This document shows, piece by piece, positions 33,327-43,140 of a DNA stretch of 64,000 nt. The position numbers and the translations under genes are program-made. This stretch comes from Diospyros lotus. Taxonomy: Eukaryota > Streptophyta > Magnoliopsida > Ericales > Ebenaceae. The DNA is taken from contig NC_068352.1 of the NCBI RefSeq assembly GCF_014633365.1, positions 2,534,393-2,598,392 on the forward strand. The letters are read 5' to 3'. Numbering within the stretch: position 1 is the first letter of the stretch; each line of letters opens with the position of its first letter. The notes below the pieces were generated by a model that was not told the DNA's origin, ran no database searches, and saw only the letters and a program-made list of their open reading frames with translations.

Positions 33327-34333
33327 ACGACCCCTCTCTCTCTCTCTCTCTCTACGCTTCCACTCTTAATTCCCCCCATGTGCGCGCACACACGCAACCC
33401 CCCCTCTCTCTCTCTACGCTTCCACTCTTAATTCCCTCCTGGTCAAAACAGCGCCTCCACCTCGTCGCCGCCATGTGTCCCCGTCACCCCCCTCTGCTGC
33501 GCGCGCGCACACACAACCCCCCCCCCCCCCCCCTCCCTCTCTCTCTCTCTCTCTCTACACTTCCACTCTTAATTCCCTCCCGGTCAAAACAGCGCCACCA
33601 CCTCGTTGCCGCCACGTGTCCTCTTCACCCCCTCTCTCTCTCTCTCTACACTTCCACTCTTAATTCCCTCCCAGTCAAAACAGCGCCTCCACCTCGTCGC
33701 CGCCACGTGTCCCCTTCACCCCCCTCTCTCTTCTCTCTCTCTACACTTCCACTCTTAATTCCCTCCCAGTCAAAACAGCGCCTCCACCACCTCCACCTCA
33801 TCGCCGCCACGTGTCCCCTTCACCCCCTCTGCTGCGCGAGCGCACACACAATCCCCCCTCTCTCTCTTTCTCTACGCTTCCACTCTTAATTCCCTCCCGG
33901 TCAAAACAGCGCCTCCACCTCGTTGCTGCCACGTGTCCCCTTCACCCCCCTCTGCTGTGCGCGCGCACACACAACCCCCCCTCTCTCTCTCTACGCTTCC
34001 ACTCTTAATTCCCTCCTGGTCAAAACAGCGCTTCCACGGCTCCACCTTGTCGCCACCATGTGTCCCCGTCACCCTCTCTACTGCGCGTGCGCACACACAA
34101 CCCCCCCCCCCCCCCCTCTCTCCGCTTCCACTCTTAATTCCCTCCGGGTCAAAACAGCGCCTCCTCCTCGTCGCCGCCACTTGTCCCCGTCACCCCCCCT
34201 CTCTCGCTCTCTCTCTCTCTACGCTTCCACTCTTAATTCCCTTTGGTCAAAACAGCGCCTCCACCTTGTGGCCGCCACGTGTCCCCCTCACCCCCCTCTG
34301 CTGCGCGCGCGCACACACAACCCCCCCCTCCTG
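33327..34333. repeat. Minisatellite with repeated G-box motifs
   Basis: Nine diverged units of roughly 90-140 bp. Each has a CT microsatellite, CTTCCACTCTTAATTCCC, GGTCAAAACAGCGCC, CCACCTCGTCGCCGCCACGTGTCCCC, and in several units TGCTGCGCGCGCGCACACACAACCCCCC. Unit length varies mainly in the CT and C runs. Eight units carry a CACGTG-like core: perfect at 33613, 33704, 33808, 33930 and 34276, CATGTG at 33472 and 34057, CACTTG at 34178. CACGTGTC is the plant G-box/ABRE bound by bZIP and bHLH factors. Long frames crossing the array are low-complexity artefacts. It lies just upstream of the possible AGP gene. Confidence 0.8.
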
Positions 34334-34452
34334 GGTCACTGTTGATGATGTATATTATTTTGGTGATATGATAATTTCTTATTGGTGGACAGCCAAGGAC
34401 ACCATTTGGGGACAGTAGATCTGGGCCCTTGGTTTTGATTTTGGTTTTGGTT

Positions 34453-34590
34453 TTAGAAGAGAGAGAGAGGGGGCGGTGTGAAGCGGAGGGGGACACGGTG
34501 GTGACGAAAAGGCGAAGGAGCTGTTTGACCGTGACTAGGAGGGAAGAGTGGAAGCGTAGAGAGAGAGAGAGAGAGAGACAGGCGGTGGGG
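34453..34590. repeat. Inverted copy of the minisatellite unit
   Basis: Reverse-complemented, this segment reads CTCTCTACGCTTCCACTCTT, a gapped GTCAAACAGCTCC and CACCGTGTCCCC, i.e. one diverged unit of the array at 33327-34333 in opposite orientation. It follows a 110-bp unique spacer. Confidence 0.7.
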
Positions 34591-34635
34591 GTATGTTTGG
34601 GTTGACTAAAAGCTCTTCCCTCTGGCCACTTCTCT

Positions 34636-34643
34636 CCATATAA
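34636..34643 (+). promoter_or_regulatory. TATA-like box before the possible AGP gene
   Basis: CATATAATG about 100 bp upstream of the ATG at 34738, after a purine/pyrimidine-rich stretch. It is plausible spacing for a plant promoter and not independently supported. Confidence 0.3.
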
Positions 34644-34737
34644 TGAAAGCTCTCCCAGGGCTCCGATCATTGAACTCAGTGGCGAGCTTAATTAGAGCGT
34701 TTCACAGAGAGGAATTAGCAAGGCGGAGATCAATGCA

Positions 34738-35088
34738 ATGGCTTCTGCAACCGGGGTAACGGTCGTCTCTCTAATATTAATTTCCTTTGTGTGTGTGCCC
34801 CGATTCAGTGCTTTTTATTCTTTCTAACGATTTATACTCTCCAGTACGTATAATCTTACTGTGGAACTTGTCTGATGATTAGTTAACTAATGTTATTGTT
34901 TGTGTAGTGATTCATAGTAAAGATTGTCAAAGGGTTGCACCGATCTCTGGGTTTTTATGTTTTGTTTCTGCTAAGTGATCTCTGGGTAGTTTATGAATCA
35001 GTTCTTGGTTGATGTGGTGCATGCATGCAGCCGGCCTTGGCCCAGGGCTACAGCTCGACGCCCACAACTGATGGTGGCACAATGATTA
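34738..35088 (+). pseudogene. Possible arabinogalactan-peptide gene, 3'-truncated
   Basis: A candidate two-exon start: exon 1 at 34738-34788 (MASATGVTVVSLILISF, signal-peptide-like) and exon 2 from 35031 after a good acceptor (TGCATGCATGCAG). Exon 2 reads PALAQGYSSTPTTDGGTMI. The A-L-A-Q cleavage context followed by a Ser/Thr/Pro stretch and T-T-D-G is the layout of short arabinogalactan peptides, which are secreted, O-glycosylated and GPI-anchored at the cell surface. The hydrophobic C-terminal anchor signal is absent: after about 35088 the frame enters AT-rich sequence without that pattern. A later insertion or deletion probably removed the end. The donor position is uncertain by two codons. 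The family call rests on a short match only. Confidence 0.35.
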
Positions 35089-35384
35089 GAAAAAATTTAA
35101 TAAAATATATATTATATTTATTTTTACCCTCTATTCTCTCACCCCCCTCCCACAACTCAAAAGTTGGCTCTCATACTCTACAATTTGTCTCCAACTATTT
35201 CCTCCAGTTTCACAAAATTAATTTTTTTATTCCCTCACTATTCTCTCTCCTCCCTCACCCCATCTCCTTCACGGCAAAAATTTGAAACCCAACTCTTTCT
35301 CTTTATTTGTCTTCCTTTAATTTTCTCTTAATAATATATTAATATCTCTTAATAATATATTAATAAACCATTAATTTTGTAAAA

Positions 35385-35520
35385 TCTAACCATTTGATCT
35401 TCGATTTGATCGTATTTTTACCGTAAAAATGGTCTCGATCTATAAGAAGGTAAGTTTTTTAAAAGTTTCAGCAATTATTTTTAATTTTCAATACAGATTC
35501 ATGATATATATTTTAAGTTT
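35385..35520 (+). repeat. Copy of a dispersed repeat also present at 45340-45490
   Basis: TTTTGTAAAATCTAACC...GATCGTATTTTTACCGTAAAAATGG, followed by ATAAGAAGGTAAGTTTTTTA, resembles the segment at 45340-45490 over about 130 bp, with many differences. It probably belongs to the same element as the transposase fragment 400 bp downstream. Confidence 0.5.
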
Positions 35521-35900
35521 TAGTTATGTACTTTATATTAGACTATTAGGACGTCAGTTACATAATAAACAATACTTATTGCTAAACCAGTGAGGTACAA
35601 TAGACTCTAGTCAAATTACACTGTTATGCCAAATTAGGGAATTTGTCATTTTTTTGTTTTAGGAAATTTTTGTCCCGAAAATTTGTAAATTTTAATACAT
35701 ATCTTTATTAACTTTTTCTTCTTTATTATTTGATTCAAATTGAAAACTTGATTGGGATTCTTGTTCTTTATAATTGGAAGTTTCAAGTGGAAGAAAATAT
35801 GCTCAAAATTCAAGTTTTATTGTTCTTTGTTAATTAGTTTTATTTTTTTTATTGTGTTGGGTTTATTATAAAAATAAAAAAATGTTTCTTAAGAAACAAC

Positions 35901-36149
35901 TTTTCAGAAATCTCAAGAGATAAAAAAGAAAAAAAAAAAGAAGAAATTGCTCAAAGTTTAAGAGGATGTTTGAATAAATATTTTGTTAAGCAAACCAATG
36001 CTTCACTTCATGAAAATTTAGATAAAGATTTATCAAATGAATGTGAACAACCAATTCAATTGAAAGAATTAGTAGAAAATGAGAATGAAGTGAATAAAGA
36101 AATTGTTGATCTAGATGAAAATGAAAATATTGATGAACCTTTCCTATAG
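35901..36149 (+). pseudogene. hAT-like (TTF/MYM-type) transposase N-terminal fragment
   Basis: The frame 35901-36149 reads a Lys/Glu-rich start, then EEIAQSLRGCLNKYFVKQ, then an Asp/Glu/Asn-rich acidic segment and a stop (TAG, 36147-36149). A basic stretch, a short LxKYF-type motif and an acidic linker form the N-terminal layout of plant TTF-type zinc-finger hAT-dimerisation proteins. TTCTTAAGAAACAACTTTTCAG in front could be a splice acceptor. No zinc finger or dimerisation domain follows, so this is only a remnant. Confidence 0.4.
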
Positions 36150-36884
36150 ATGAAAATGAATGTAGAATCAAATATGTAGTTTTCATTTAATAATGTAATG
36201 TTTACAATGCGAGGTACTCTTTTTCCTTCGTTTGGGGTTTTGTCCCATTTGAATTTTCCCAAACAAGATTTTAATGAGTTGCCAAAATATTTTTCCTTAT
36301 TTTTTGTAAATTTTTATAATTTTAATAAAATTAATTAGTTGATAACTTTTATTTTTTTATTTAATTTATATTAAGGGGTACACTTGATAAAATTTGTCCT
36401 GCACCTTAGAAAATCCAAGACCAACTCTACATGCATGGGATGGAACTAGCAGAACTTTCACGGGAGGGATTTTCTTGTTTGTTTACTCACTCATATATTT
36501 TATTTATTATGATAATTAAGAAGAATTGGGGGCAAAATTCATTAGCACTCTTGAATTTTCTGTGCAAAGTATGAAGGGGTACGTGTTCAGGAAGGAAATA
36601 AATGAAGTAGTGGAAGACATTAAATTCTTTCAAATTTTATTTCATTGAGGAAACTACTCATGCAGGGAATATGGTATATATATCACAAATCTTCCTCCCT
36701 AGCTATATAGAGAATGTTTATTTTTCCGTCACTAACAAAGTTTATACTTCAAGCCAAGAAACTAGTGTTTAATGGCTCGAGTTCTCAGTCTCAGGTGTAA
36801 TATTGATTTAATTCATTCAAAACAATGCTATATATATATATATATATATATTGTTCTTCCTTCTTATACTACGTCAATTCTTAG
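36150..36884. other. Gene-free stretch upstream of the NFD4-like exon
   Basis: AT-rich, no recognised domain. TA microsatellite at 36830-36850. TTGTTCTTCC...CAATTCTTAG at its end is a pyrimidine-rich splice acceptor for the next feature. I could not find a first exon for that gene here. Confidence 0.5.
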
Positions 36885-37832
36885 GTACAACTAGTCATTG
36901 ACAACACATCGCCACCGGCGGCCGGAGACCTAAAAAGCCCGAAAAAGACGGCTTCTTGTTGGAGCAATGCATTCCGTATGCCGGACTACCGAGGCGAGGA
37001 CTACACCATCCTACAAGCACTCTTCAGCATCGACATGATAATTCTCTTCGTTGCCTCGACATGTGGTATCGGGGGCACGCTGACAGCGATAAACAACCTC
37101 GGCCAAATTAGCCGGGCCCTGGGCTACCCCTCCTCCACCGCCACTACCTTCATCTCCCTAGTCAGCATATGGAGCTATCTCGGTCAGGTCGCCTCCGGCT
37201 TTGAAACCTTCCTCTCCAAGTACAAATTCCCTCGCCCCCTGATGTTCTCTCTCGTGCTCCTCCTCTCTTGCTTCGGCCACCTTCTCATCGCCTTCGGCGT
37301 GCCCAATTCACTATTCGTTGCCCCTGTGATCATTGGCTTCTCCTTTGGAGCTCAATGGCGGTTGCTCTTCACCATAATATCGGAGATTTTCGGCCTCAAA
37401 TACTACTCCACTCTGTATAATTTTGGCGCCCTGGCAAGCCCGGTTGGAATCTACATTCTCAACATGAATGTCGCCGGCCGATTTTACAACCAGGAAGCTC
37501 TGAAGCAAATGGAGGCCAAGGGGCTGAAAGGGCTCGCCGGAGAGGAGCTGGCGTGCACTGGAGTGGAGTGTTACAAGAAGGCTTTCATTGTCATCACTGC
37601 TGTCACACTGTTTGGGTGCTTTGTCTCTCTGGTTTTGGTGCTTAGAACGAGAAAGTTTTACAAAGAGCAGGCCGAGGCGGCGGCGGCGGCGGAGGAGGGG
37701 GTAAACGGGGTAGTGCAGCCAATGGAGGAGGCTTCCGGCAGCACCGTGGCTGGCTCTGCAAGTACAAGTTCTGATGGCGCCACTGCCGGAATCACGTATA
37801 CCACCGCCGCCATGCACCAAGAATTTTATTAA
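36885..37832 (+). CDS. NFD4/nodulin-like MFS transporter, second exon only
   Basis: An open exon of about 315 codons, from acceptor TTCTTAG at 36878-36884 to TAA at 37830-37832. The first in-frame Met is at 36978 (MPDYRGEDYTILQALFSID). The protein is the C-terminal major-facilitator half of the plant NFD4/nodulin-like family: a membrane transporter with several hydrophobic segments and family motifs RGEDYTILQ, GGTLTAINNLGQI, KYKFPRPLM, CFGHLLIAFGVP, GLKYYSTLYNFGALASP and CTGVECYKKAF. The C-terminus is a soluble Ala/Glu/Ser-rich tail. Family members usually have about 550-600 residues with an N-terminal nodulin-like domain; that half is missing from this window upstream. The exon has no stop or frameshift and is much GC-richer than its surroundings, so loss of the first part is recent, or the exon is used in an unseen arrangement. 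VASGFETFLSKYK departs slightly from the family pattern. Confidence 0.7.
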   Translation, partial: VQLVIDNTSPPAAGDLKSPKKTASCWSNAFRMPDYRGEDYTILQALFSIDMIILFVASTCGIGGTLTAINNLGQISRALGYPSSTATTFISLVSIWSYLGQVASGFETFLSKYKFPRPLMFSLVLLLSCFGHLLIAFGVPNSLFVAPVIIGFSFGAQWRLLFTIISEIFGLKYYSTLYNFGALASPVGIYILNMNVAGRFYNQEALKQMEAKGLKGLAGEELACTGVECYKKAFIVITAVTLFGCFVSLVLVLRTRKFYKEQAEAAAAAEEGVNGVVQPMEEASGSTVAGSASTSSDGATAGITYTTAAMHQEFY

Positions 37833-38106
37833 TTTATGGGAAATGGTTTATCAAATTTATGTGGGGATTAGCAATTTGTGTTTGAAACAAATTCTCGTAT
37901 GCTTGTGCTTGCTAGGGCATTTCTATTTGGTTTAGAGCATAAAAAATTAACAAATTAGTTGTACCGAGAGAGCTTTGCCATATTACAACTATCTATATAA
38001 TAAAACACAATAATTTTTTAAAATGTCTACATTTTAATGGCTTTGATTAATTTTTTTTAGATCAATGGCTCAAATCAATTTTCTTTTATTTTTTCCCGCC
38101 CAGTCA
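37833..38106. other. 3' flank of the NFD4-like exon and possible Helitron 5' end
   Basis: Likely 3' UTR up to about 37985. At 37992 the sequence A|TCTATATAATAAAACACA and the following ATGGCTTTGATTA...GATCAATGGCTCAAATC resemble the 5' ends of plant Helitrons (TC start, insertion after A). See the 3' end at 55601-55633. Confidence 0.35.
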
Positions 38107-38114
38107 CTTCCCCC

Positions 38115-38300
38115 TAGAGATGGCAAAATGGGCCCGGCCCGACGGGCTGGCCCGTTGGGGCCCAGCCCGGGACCGGGCTAGGGCCAGCAGTTTGCTGGCC
38201 CATTTAAGGCCGGGCCGATTTGGCCCGGCCCGCTTGGCCCGGCGGGCCAAATGGTGGCGGGCCAGGCTGGCCCGCTTGGCCCGCCGGCCCGTTAATCGTC
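38115..38300. repeat. hAT left TIR and GGCCCG subterminal repeats
   Basis: Many GGCCCG and CGGGCC motifs in both orientations, including TGGCCCGCTTGGCCCG. The same set is repeated in mirrored order at 41365-41520, with a shared GGGCTAGGGCCAGCA block. Confidence 0.85.
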
Positions 38301-38329
38301 GCGGCCCACAAAACCCCCCCACCCTCAGC

Positions 38330-38880
38330 CTCGCCTCTCTCTCGCCCTCGCCTTAACCCTAACCCTAACCCTCGCCCTCGCCTTCACCCTCGTCTCGCCC
38401 TCTGTTATTCTCGCCCTCGCCCCTGGCTCTCGCCCTTGCCCTAGCCCTCGCCCTCGTCTCGCCCTCTGTCATTCTCACCCTCGCCCTCGCCCCTCGCCCC
38501 TCGCCCTCGCCCTCGCCCGCCCTCTGTCTCGCTCTCGCCCTCGTTCGCCCTCTGTCTCGCCCTCGCCCTAGCCATCGCCCTCGCCCTCGCCTTCGCCTGC
38601 GCCCTTGTCTCGCCCTAACCCTCGCTCGCCCTCGCTCTCGCCCGCGCCCGCGCCCTCGCCCTCGCCCGCGCTCGCCCTCTGTCTCGCCCTCGCCCGCGCT
38701 CGCCCTCTGTCTCGCCCTCGCCCGCGCTCGCCCTCTGTCTCGCCCTCGCCCTTGCCCTCGCTCGCGCTCGCCCTCTGTCTCGCCCTCGCCCGCGCCCGAG
38801 CCCCTGGCCCGCGCCTCTTGCTCTCGCCCTCGCTCCTCAGTCGCCCGCGCCCCTCGCCATCTCTTGCTCACTGCCTCGCT
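38330..38880. repeat. CCCTCG-type simple repeat in the hAT leader
   Basis: About 550 bp of interspersed CCCTCG, CCCGCG and CCCTCTGTCTCG units, many of them in a period of about 24 bp. Two to three CCCTAA units occur at 38352-38370. The open frames on both strands (Arg/Gly/Glu or Ser/Pro/Ala-rich) are products of the repeat and not genes. Confidence 0.85.
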
Positions 38881-39036
38881 CACGCTGCTTGTCTCTAACT
38901 CTCTATTGCCTTGCTTTAGCTAGGTAAGTTAAGTGTTTTTTTGTTAATTATTTGCTTACCTAAAGTTTTGTGTTAATTATTTAAAATGAATTATTTTAAT
39001 TATTTACAGTGAGGATTCTTCTGTTAGAAATTTAGA

Positions 39037-41230
39037 ATGGATGGTGATGATCAAATTTCAAGAGAAATCCCTAGTAATGTTAATGAGGAATTCATCTCAC
39101 AATCACAATCAAAAAAGCCTAAGATTTTAACCTCTGATGTGTGGAACCATTTTGTGAAAATTGGTGTTGGTAGTGAAGGCAAACCAAGGTGTAAATGTAA
39201 GGGGTGTGGTAAGGAATATTCATGTCCATCTAAATCAGGAACCTCTCATTTAAGTCGTCATATTCCTAAATGTATGATGATTTCTAAGTATAATGATGCG
39301 GGAGATATGCTTATTGATTATGAAGGAAAGTTGAAGAGAAAAAAATTTGACCCTAAAGTAAATCGTGAACTTATTGCTCAGATGATTATTTCACATGGTG
39401 CTCCCTTTAATATGGTTGAGTGAAAGGGGTTTAGAAATTATCAAAAGTTTCTGAATGAACATTGTAAGTTCATTTGTAGAAATACTGCTAAAGCGGATGT
39501 CTTGAGAACATATGAAATAGAGAAAGAGAAGTTAAAACAACAATTGGCCCAAATTTCTGGTAGAGTTTGTTTGACTTCTGATGTTTGGACTGCATGCACT
39601 AATCATGGATTTATTTCTCTTACTGTTCATTATGTTGATGGCAATTGGAAGTTAAATAGTAAGATATTGTCATTTGCTCATATGAAGCCACCACATAGTG
39701 GACATGAATTATCATTGAAGGTGTTGGAATTTTTAAAGGATTGGGGATTGGAGAAAAAAAAATTTTCCCTCACTTTGGACAATGCCACTTCAAATGACAA
39801 CATGCAAAATATATTGAAAGAACATTTAAATTTGTCGAATACTTTGTTGCTTAATGGAGAGTTCTTTCACATTAGATGTTGTGCTCATATACTGAACCTT
39901 ATTATTCAAGATGGTTTGAAGGTAGCTAGTGAGGCATTGCATAAAATAAGACAAAGTGTTCATTATGTGAGGGGTTCAGAAGCTAGGATGAGACAATTTT
40001 ATCAATGTATTGAGCAAGTTGGTGGAATTGATACAGGAATTGGGTTGAGACCGGATGTTGTCACTAGATGGAACTCCACCTACATAATGCTTGAGAGTGC
40101 ACTCAAGTATCGTCGTGCATTTCATAGTTTAAGCTTATGTGATAAAAATTATAGGTGGTGTCCATCAAGTGATGAGTGGACAAGAGGGGAGATAATTTGT
40201 GAATTCTTGAAGCCATTTTATACTATCACTAATTTGATTTCTGGATCCTCTTACCCTACATCTAATTTGTATTTTGGGGAAATTTGGAGGATAGAGTGTC
40301 TCTTGACATCCAACTTGGAAAATGATGATGAGTTGATTGCAAGTATGAGTGCAAGGATGAAAGAAAAATTTGATAAGTATTGGAGTGATTATAGAGTGGT
40401 TCTTGCATTTGGGGCAATTCTTGATCCAACCAAGAAGTTTAACTTTTTGAGGTACACTTATTCAAAGCTCAATCCTTATAACTATGAAGAGAAGTTGGAA
40501 AGGGTGAAGACGGCTTTGTATAGGCTTTATGGTGAATATGTTAACAATGGTTTATCAAGTTCAAGTTCAATGCCTTCCTCAAATTTTAGTGGATCACAAA
40601 TTTCCATTGGAGGTGAACAAGCAAAGAAGTCAAAAAATATATATGATGTAAGTCTATATTTTTTTAAAACACTTGTTCATATATAATTGATATAAATATT
40701 TGGTTGACTATTTTTTTGATTATTTGATAGGATTTTGAAGCATTTGATTGCCAAGTTTCTAACGATGCCGGAAAATCCCAACTTGATCTTTATTTGGAAG
40801 AGCCAAGGATTCCAATATCGGGAGCATTTGATGTCTTGGCATATTGGAGAGAGCGAGCTAATAGAGGGAAAATTATTGCAAAGATGGCTTGTGATATATT
40901 GAGTATTCCGATAACAACCGTAGCATCGGAGTCCGCTTTTAGCATTGGATCTCGTATTTTGAACAAGTATAGAAGTCGTTTGCATGATGAAACAGTTCAA
41001 GCTCTCTTGTGCACACGGAGTTGGTTACATGGTTTTGGAGGTAATTTTTTTTAAACTTTCTAATATCTAGGATTTAACATAATATTAAACATTTCTCTTA
41101 TATGATAAATAATTAACATATGTAATTTTTTATTATAGATGATGAGGAGGAGGAGGAGTCAAGCATTGATGATATAAGACTTTCTAAACAAGACTCAAAT
41201 GTTGTTGTTGATGAAAAGGATGGAGATTAG
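39037..41230 (+). pseudogene. hAT transposase, three exons, one premature stop
   Basis: The element's DNA-cutting and joining enzyme. Exon 1 39037-40647, intron 40648-40730 (GTAAGT...TTGATAG), exon 2 40731-41040, intron 41041-41138, exon 3 41139-41230 with TAG at 41228. About 670 codons, the usual hAT size. Order: zf-BED finger (CKCKGCGKEYSC...HLSRH, residues about 46-85), RNase H-like core with TSDVWTA and TLDNATSND (catalytic Asp regions), DUF4413-like block (about 435-510), and the C-terminal hAT dimerisation domain (YWRE...ASESAFSIGSRIL). The only defect I see is TGA at 39421-39423 after FNMVE; the frame continues without shift into KGFRNYQKF. A change from TGG would explain it. The acidic exon 3 tail is DDEEEEES. 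Confidence 0.9.
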
Positions 41231-41364
41231 AGGTATAATTTTTAATTATTTTTTTTTTTCTTATTTGTAATTTGGCCTCCAGAAATGACTTTTTAAGCAA
41301 GTTGTTTTTCTTCAAAGTGGACTAAATGGCCAAATATGATATCAAAAAAAAAAAAAAAAAATTG

Positions 41365-41520
41365 GCGGGCCCGTTTGGCCCGCTTGGCCCGCGGGCCCGT
41401 GGCGGGCCGGGCTAGGGCCAGCAATCTGCTGGCCCGTTTTTAAGCGGGCTGATTTGGCCCGGCCCGCTTGGCCCGCGGGCCACTTGGTGGCGGGCCGGCC
41501 CGGCCCGTTTGCCATTTCTA
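41365..41520. repeat. hAT right subterminal repeats and TIR
   Basis: GGCCCG/CGGGCC-rich, ending GTTTGCCATTTCTA. It mirrors the left end at 38115-38300. Confidence 0.85.
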
Positions 41521-41528
41521 CTTCCCCC

Positions 41529-41682
41529 CCCCCTCTCTCTCTCTCTCCTTGTCCCGCCCAGCCACTTCCCCCCCCCTCTCTCTCTCTCTCCGTCCTGTCA
41601 CTTCCCCTCTGCTTCTCTCTTTCTATCCCGCTCTCCCTCTTTCTCTTTCTTTCTCCCACCCACCCGCCTCCCTCACTCACTG

Positions 41683-41718
<36 letters not shown>

Positions 41719-43140
41719 CCACCCACCTCGCGGGCAGCTCTCCATCGCGGCCGGCCGCCTAAAGCTCTCCATCGCCATCTCCCCGCTGCCCCGCCGCCTC
41801 CAACTCCATCGCCTCCGTGTGTACGCCTCCAGCTCCATCATTGTGTGCGTGTGTATGTATTTACATTCTGCTGTGTGTGTATTTACATTATGCCGTGTGT
41901 ATATATCTATATGTATATTATGTCTATGAGCGAGCCGTGGCGAAAGCTTCTTTAACAGAGCTTTATGAAATTTTGTGTAAAGGTTTGATTTTAACAAAGC
42001 TTCTTTAACAAATGCTGTGTGTATATATCTATATGTATGTTATGTCCATTGGCTAAGATCAATGGAAGAGCGAGCTGTGGCGGAAGCTCTGTTAAGAAAA
42101 ACAGTCAAAGAAATCCCCAAGTTAAGAAAAACTCACAGTTCATTCTCGATTACATTGGAGGAATTTGTCGTGCTTGCATATATATATGTATATGTATGTA
42201 TATAATAATCTATATATTATAAAGATTAAAGAAGCAAGGCAACATTCTGTCGTGCTTGCATATATATATGTAAGATGTATGTATATTATAATAAGAAGCA
42301 CAGTGTGAGTCTTCTTCCTCCAATTTCAGAAGTGCGCTGCAGTCAATTTATATATTTGAGAAGTGCACTGTAGGGCTCTCTCTCCAGTTTCTCTGTGTGT
42401 GTATTTACATTCTGTTTGCGCTGTAGTCAATTTGTGTACATTCTGTTGTGTGTGCGTGTGTATTTTGTGTGTATGTATTTAGTGTGTGTGCGTGTAACTG
42501 CTGTATAAAATGTGTAACTATTATAAAATGTGTATACGCGCTGTAGCAAAATGCTGTAACTGCTGTATAGATGTGTATATTATACACATTATAATTTTAA
42601 CAAAAGAAATATTATACGCGCTGTAGCAAAATTTTTAGGGTATGTATATGCGCTGTGTGTATCTAATGCAAAATTTTGTACCCATTTTATGTGTCTGTGT
42701 ATACGCCCTGTAGCAACATTACTTACATTAGATATTTATTTGTGTGTATGTATACATGGTGTATATTTTTAGTCATTCAATTGTAGCCATTATAAAAAAA
42801 AAAAAAGGCCCTCATTGAAGGCAATTAAATCTCACTGGAAACAAAGATTAATTTGTAGTCACTGGAAACAAAGTATAACGGTCCATTATTAAGCATAGGA
42901 AATTATGTTTCATGTATATGTGTGTATTTTGTAGTCATTTTATATGTATTTTGTATATTTTATATGTATGTTGTGCATTTTTTAAAATGAGTGTGCTTTA
43001 CTCTAAAGACATTTTATATGTATTTTTAGATTTTTTAATATAATTATAAAGAGACTCAAACAAAGTGGTTTTTGAAAATATCTAAGAAATATTTTGATCT
43101 TATGACTGAAATAAATTTTAAATATTAATTAATAATTGAG
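41529..43140. other. Low-complexity stretch with CT, TG and AT tracts
   Basis: CT microsatellites (41530-41725), then GC-rich C/T sequence, then TG-rich and TA-rich DNA with many TGTGTATA units. Two related short pieces (GAGCGAGCCGTGGCGAAAGC at 41930 and GAGCGAGCTGTGGCGGAAGC at 42068) suggest an internal duplication. The second opens a short frame MEERAVAEALLRKTVKEIPK that I cannot assign. No gene is called. Confidence 0.4.

Larger units (their letters stand above)
38115..41520 (+). mobile_element. hAT transposon, 3.4 kb, with perfect TSD
   Basis: Terminal inverted repeats are TAGAGATGGCAAAATGGGC (left) and, reverse-complemented, TAGAAATGGCAAACGGGC (right). An exact 8-bp TSD CTTCCCCC lies at 38107-38114 and 41521-41528, as for hAT elements. 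Both subterminal regions (38130-38300 and 41365-41510) are packed with GGCCCG/CGGGCC motifs, the probable transposase-binding sites. The interior holds a 5' leader rich in CCCTCG repeats, a leader intron (38924-39009, GTAAGT...TTTACAG) and a three-exon transposase gene that is complete apart from one stop codon. A young, structurally complete copy. Confidence 0.95.

Noticed and set aside
33380..34418. Long open frames across the G-box minisatellite
   Set aside because: All are translations of the tandem repeat (repeating TLPLLIPS-type and RRRHVSPSPP-type words) in several frames at once.
37311..37820. A 169-codon minus-strand frame opposite the NFD4-like exon
   Set aside because: It is a shadow of the GC-rich sense exon, whose protein motifs are clear on the plus strand.
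38352..38372. CCCTAA repeats resembling telomere sequence
   Set aside because: Only two to three units, of CCCTAA type and not the plant CCCTAAA, embedded in a CCCTCG simple repeat; best explained as variants of that repeat.
38104..38898. Open frames of 70-170 codons in the hAT leader
   Set aside because: They are products of CCCTCG/GGCCCG repeats; the real coding region starts at 39037.
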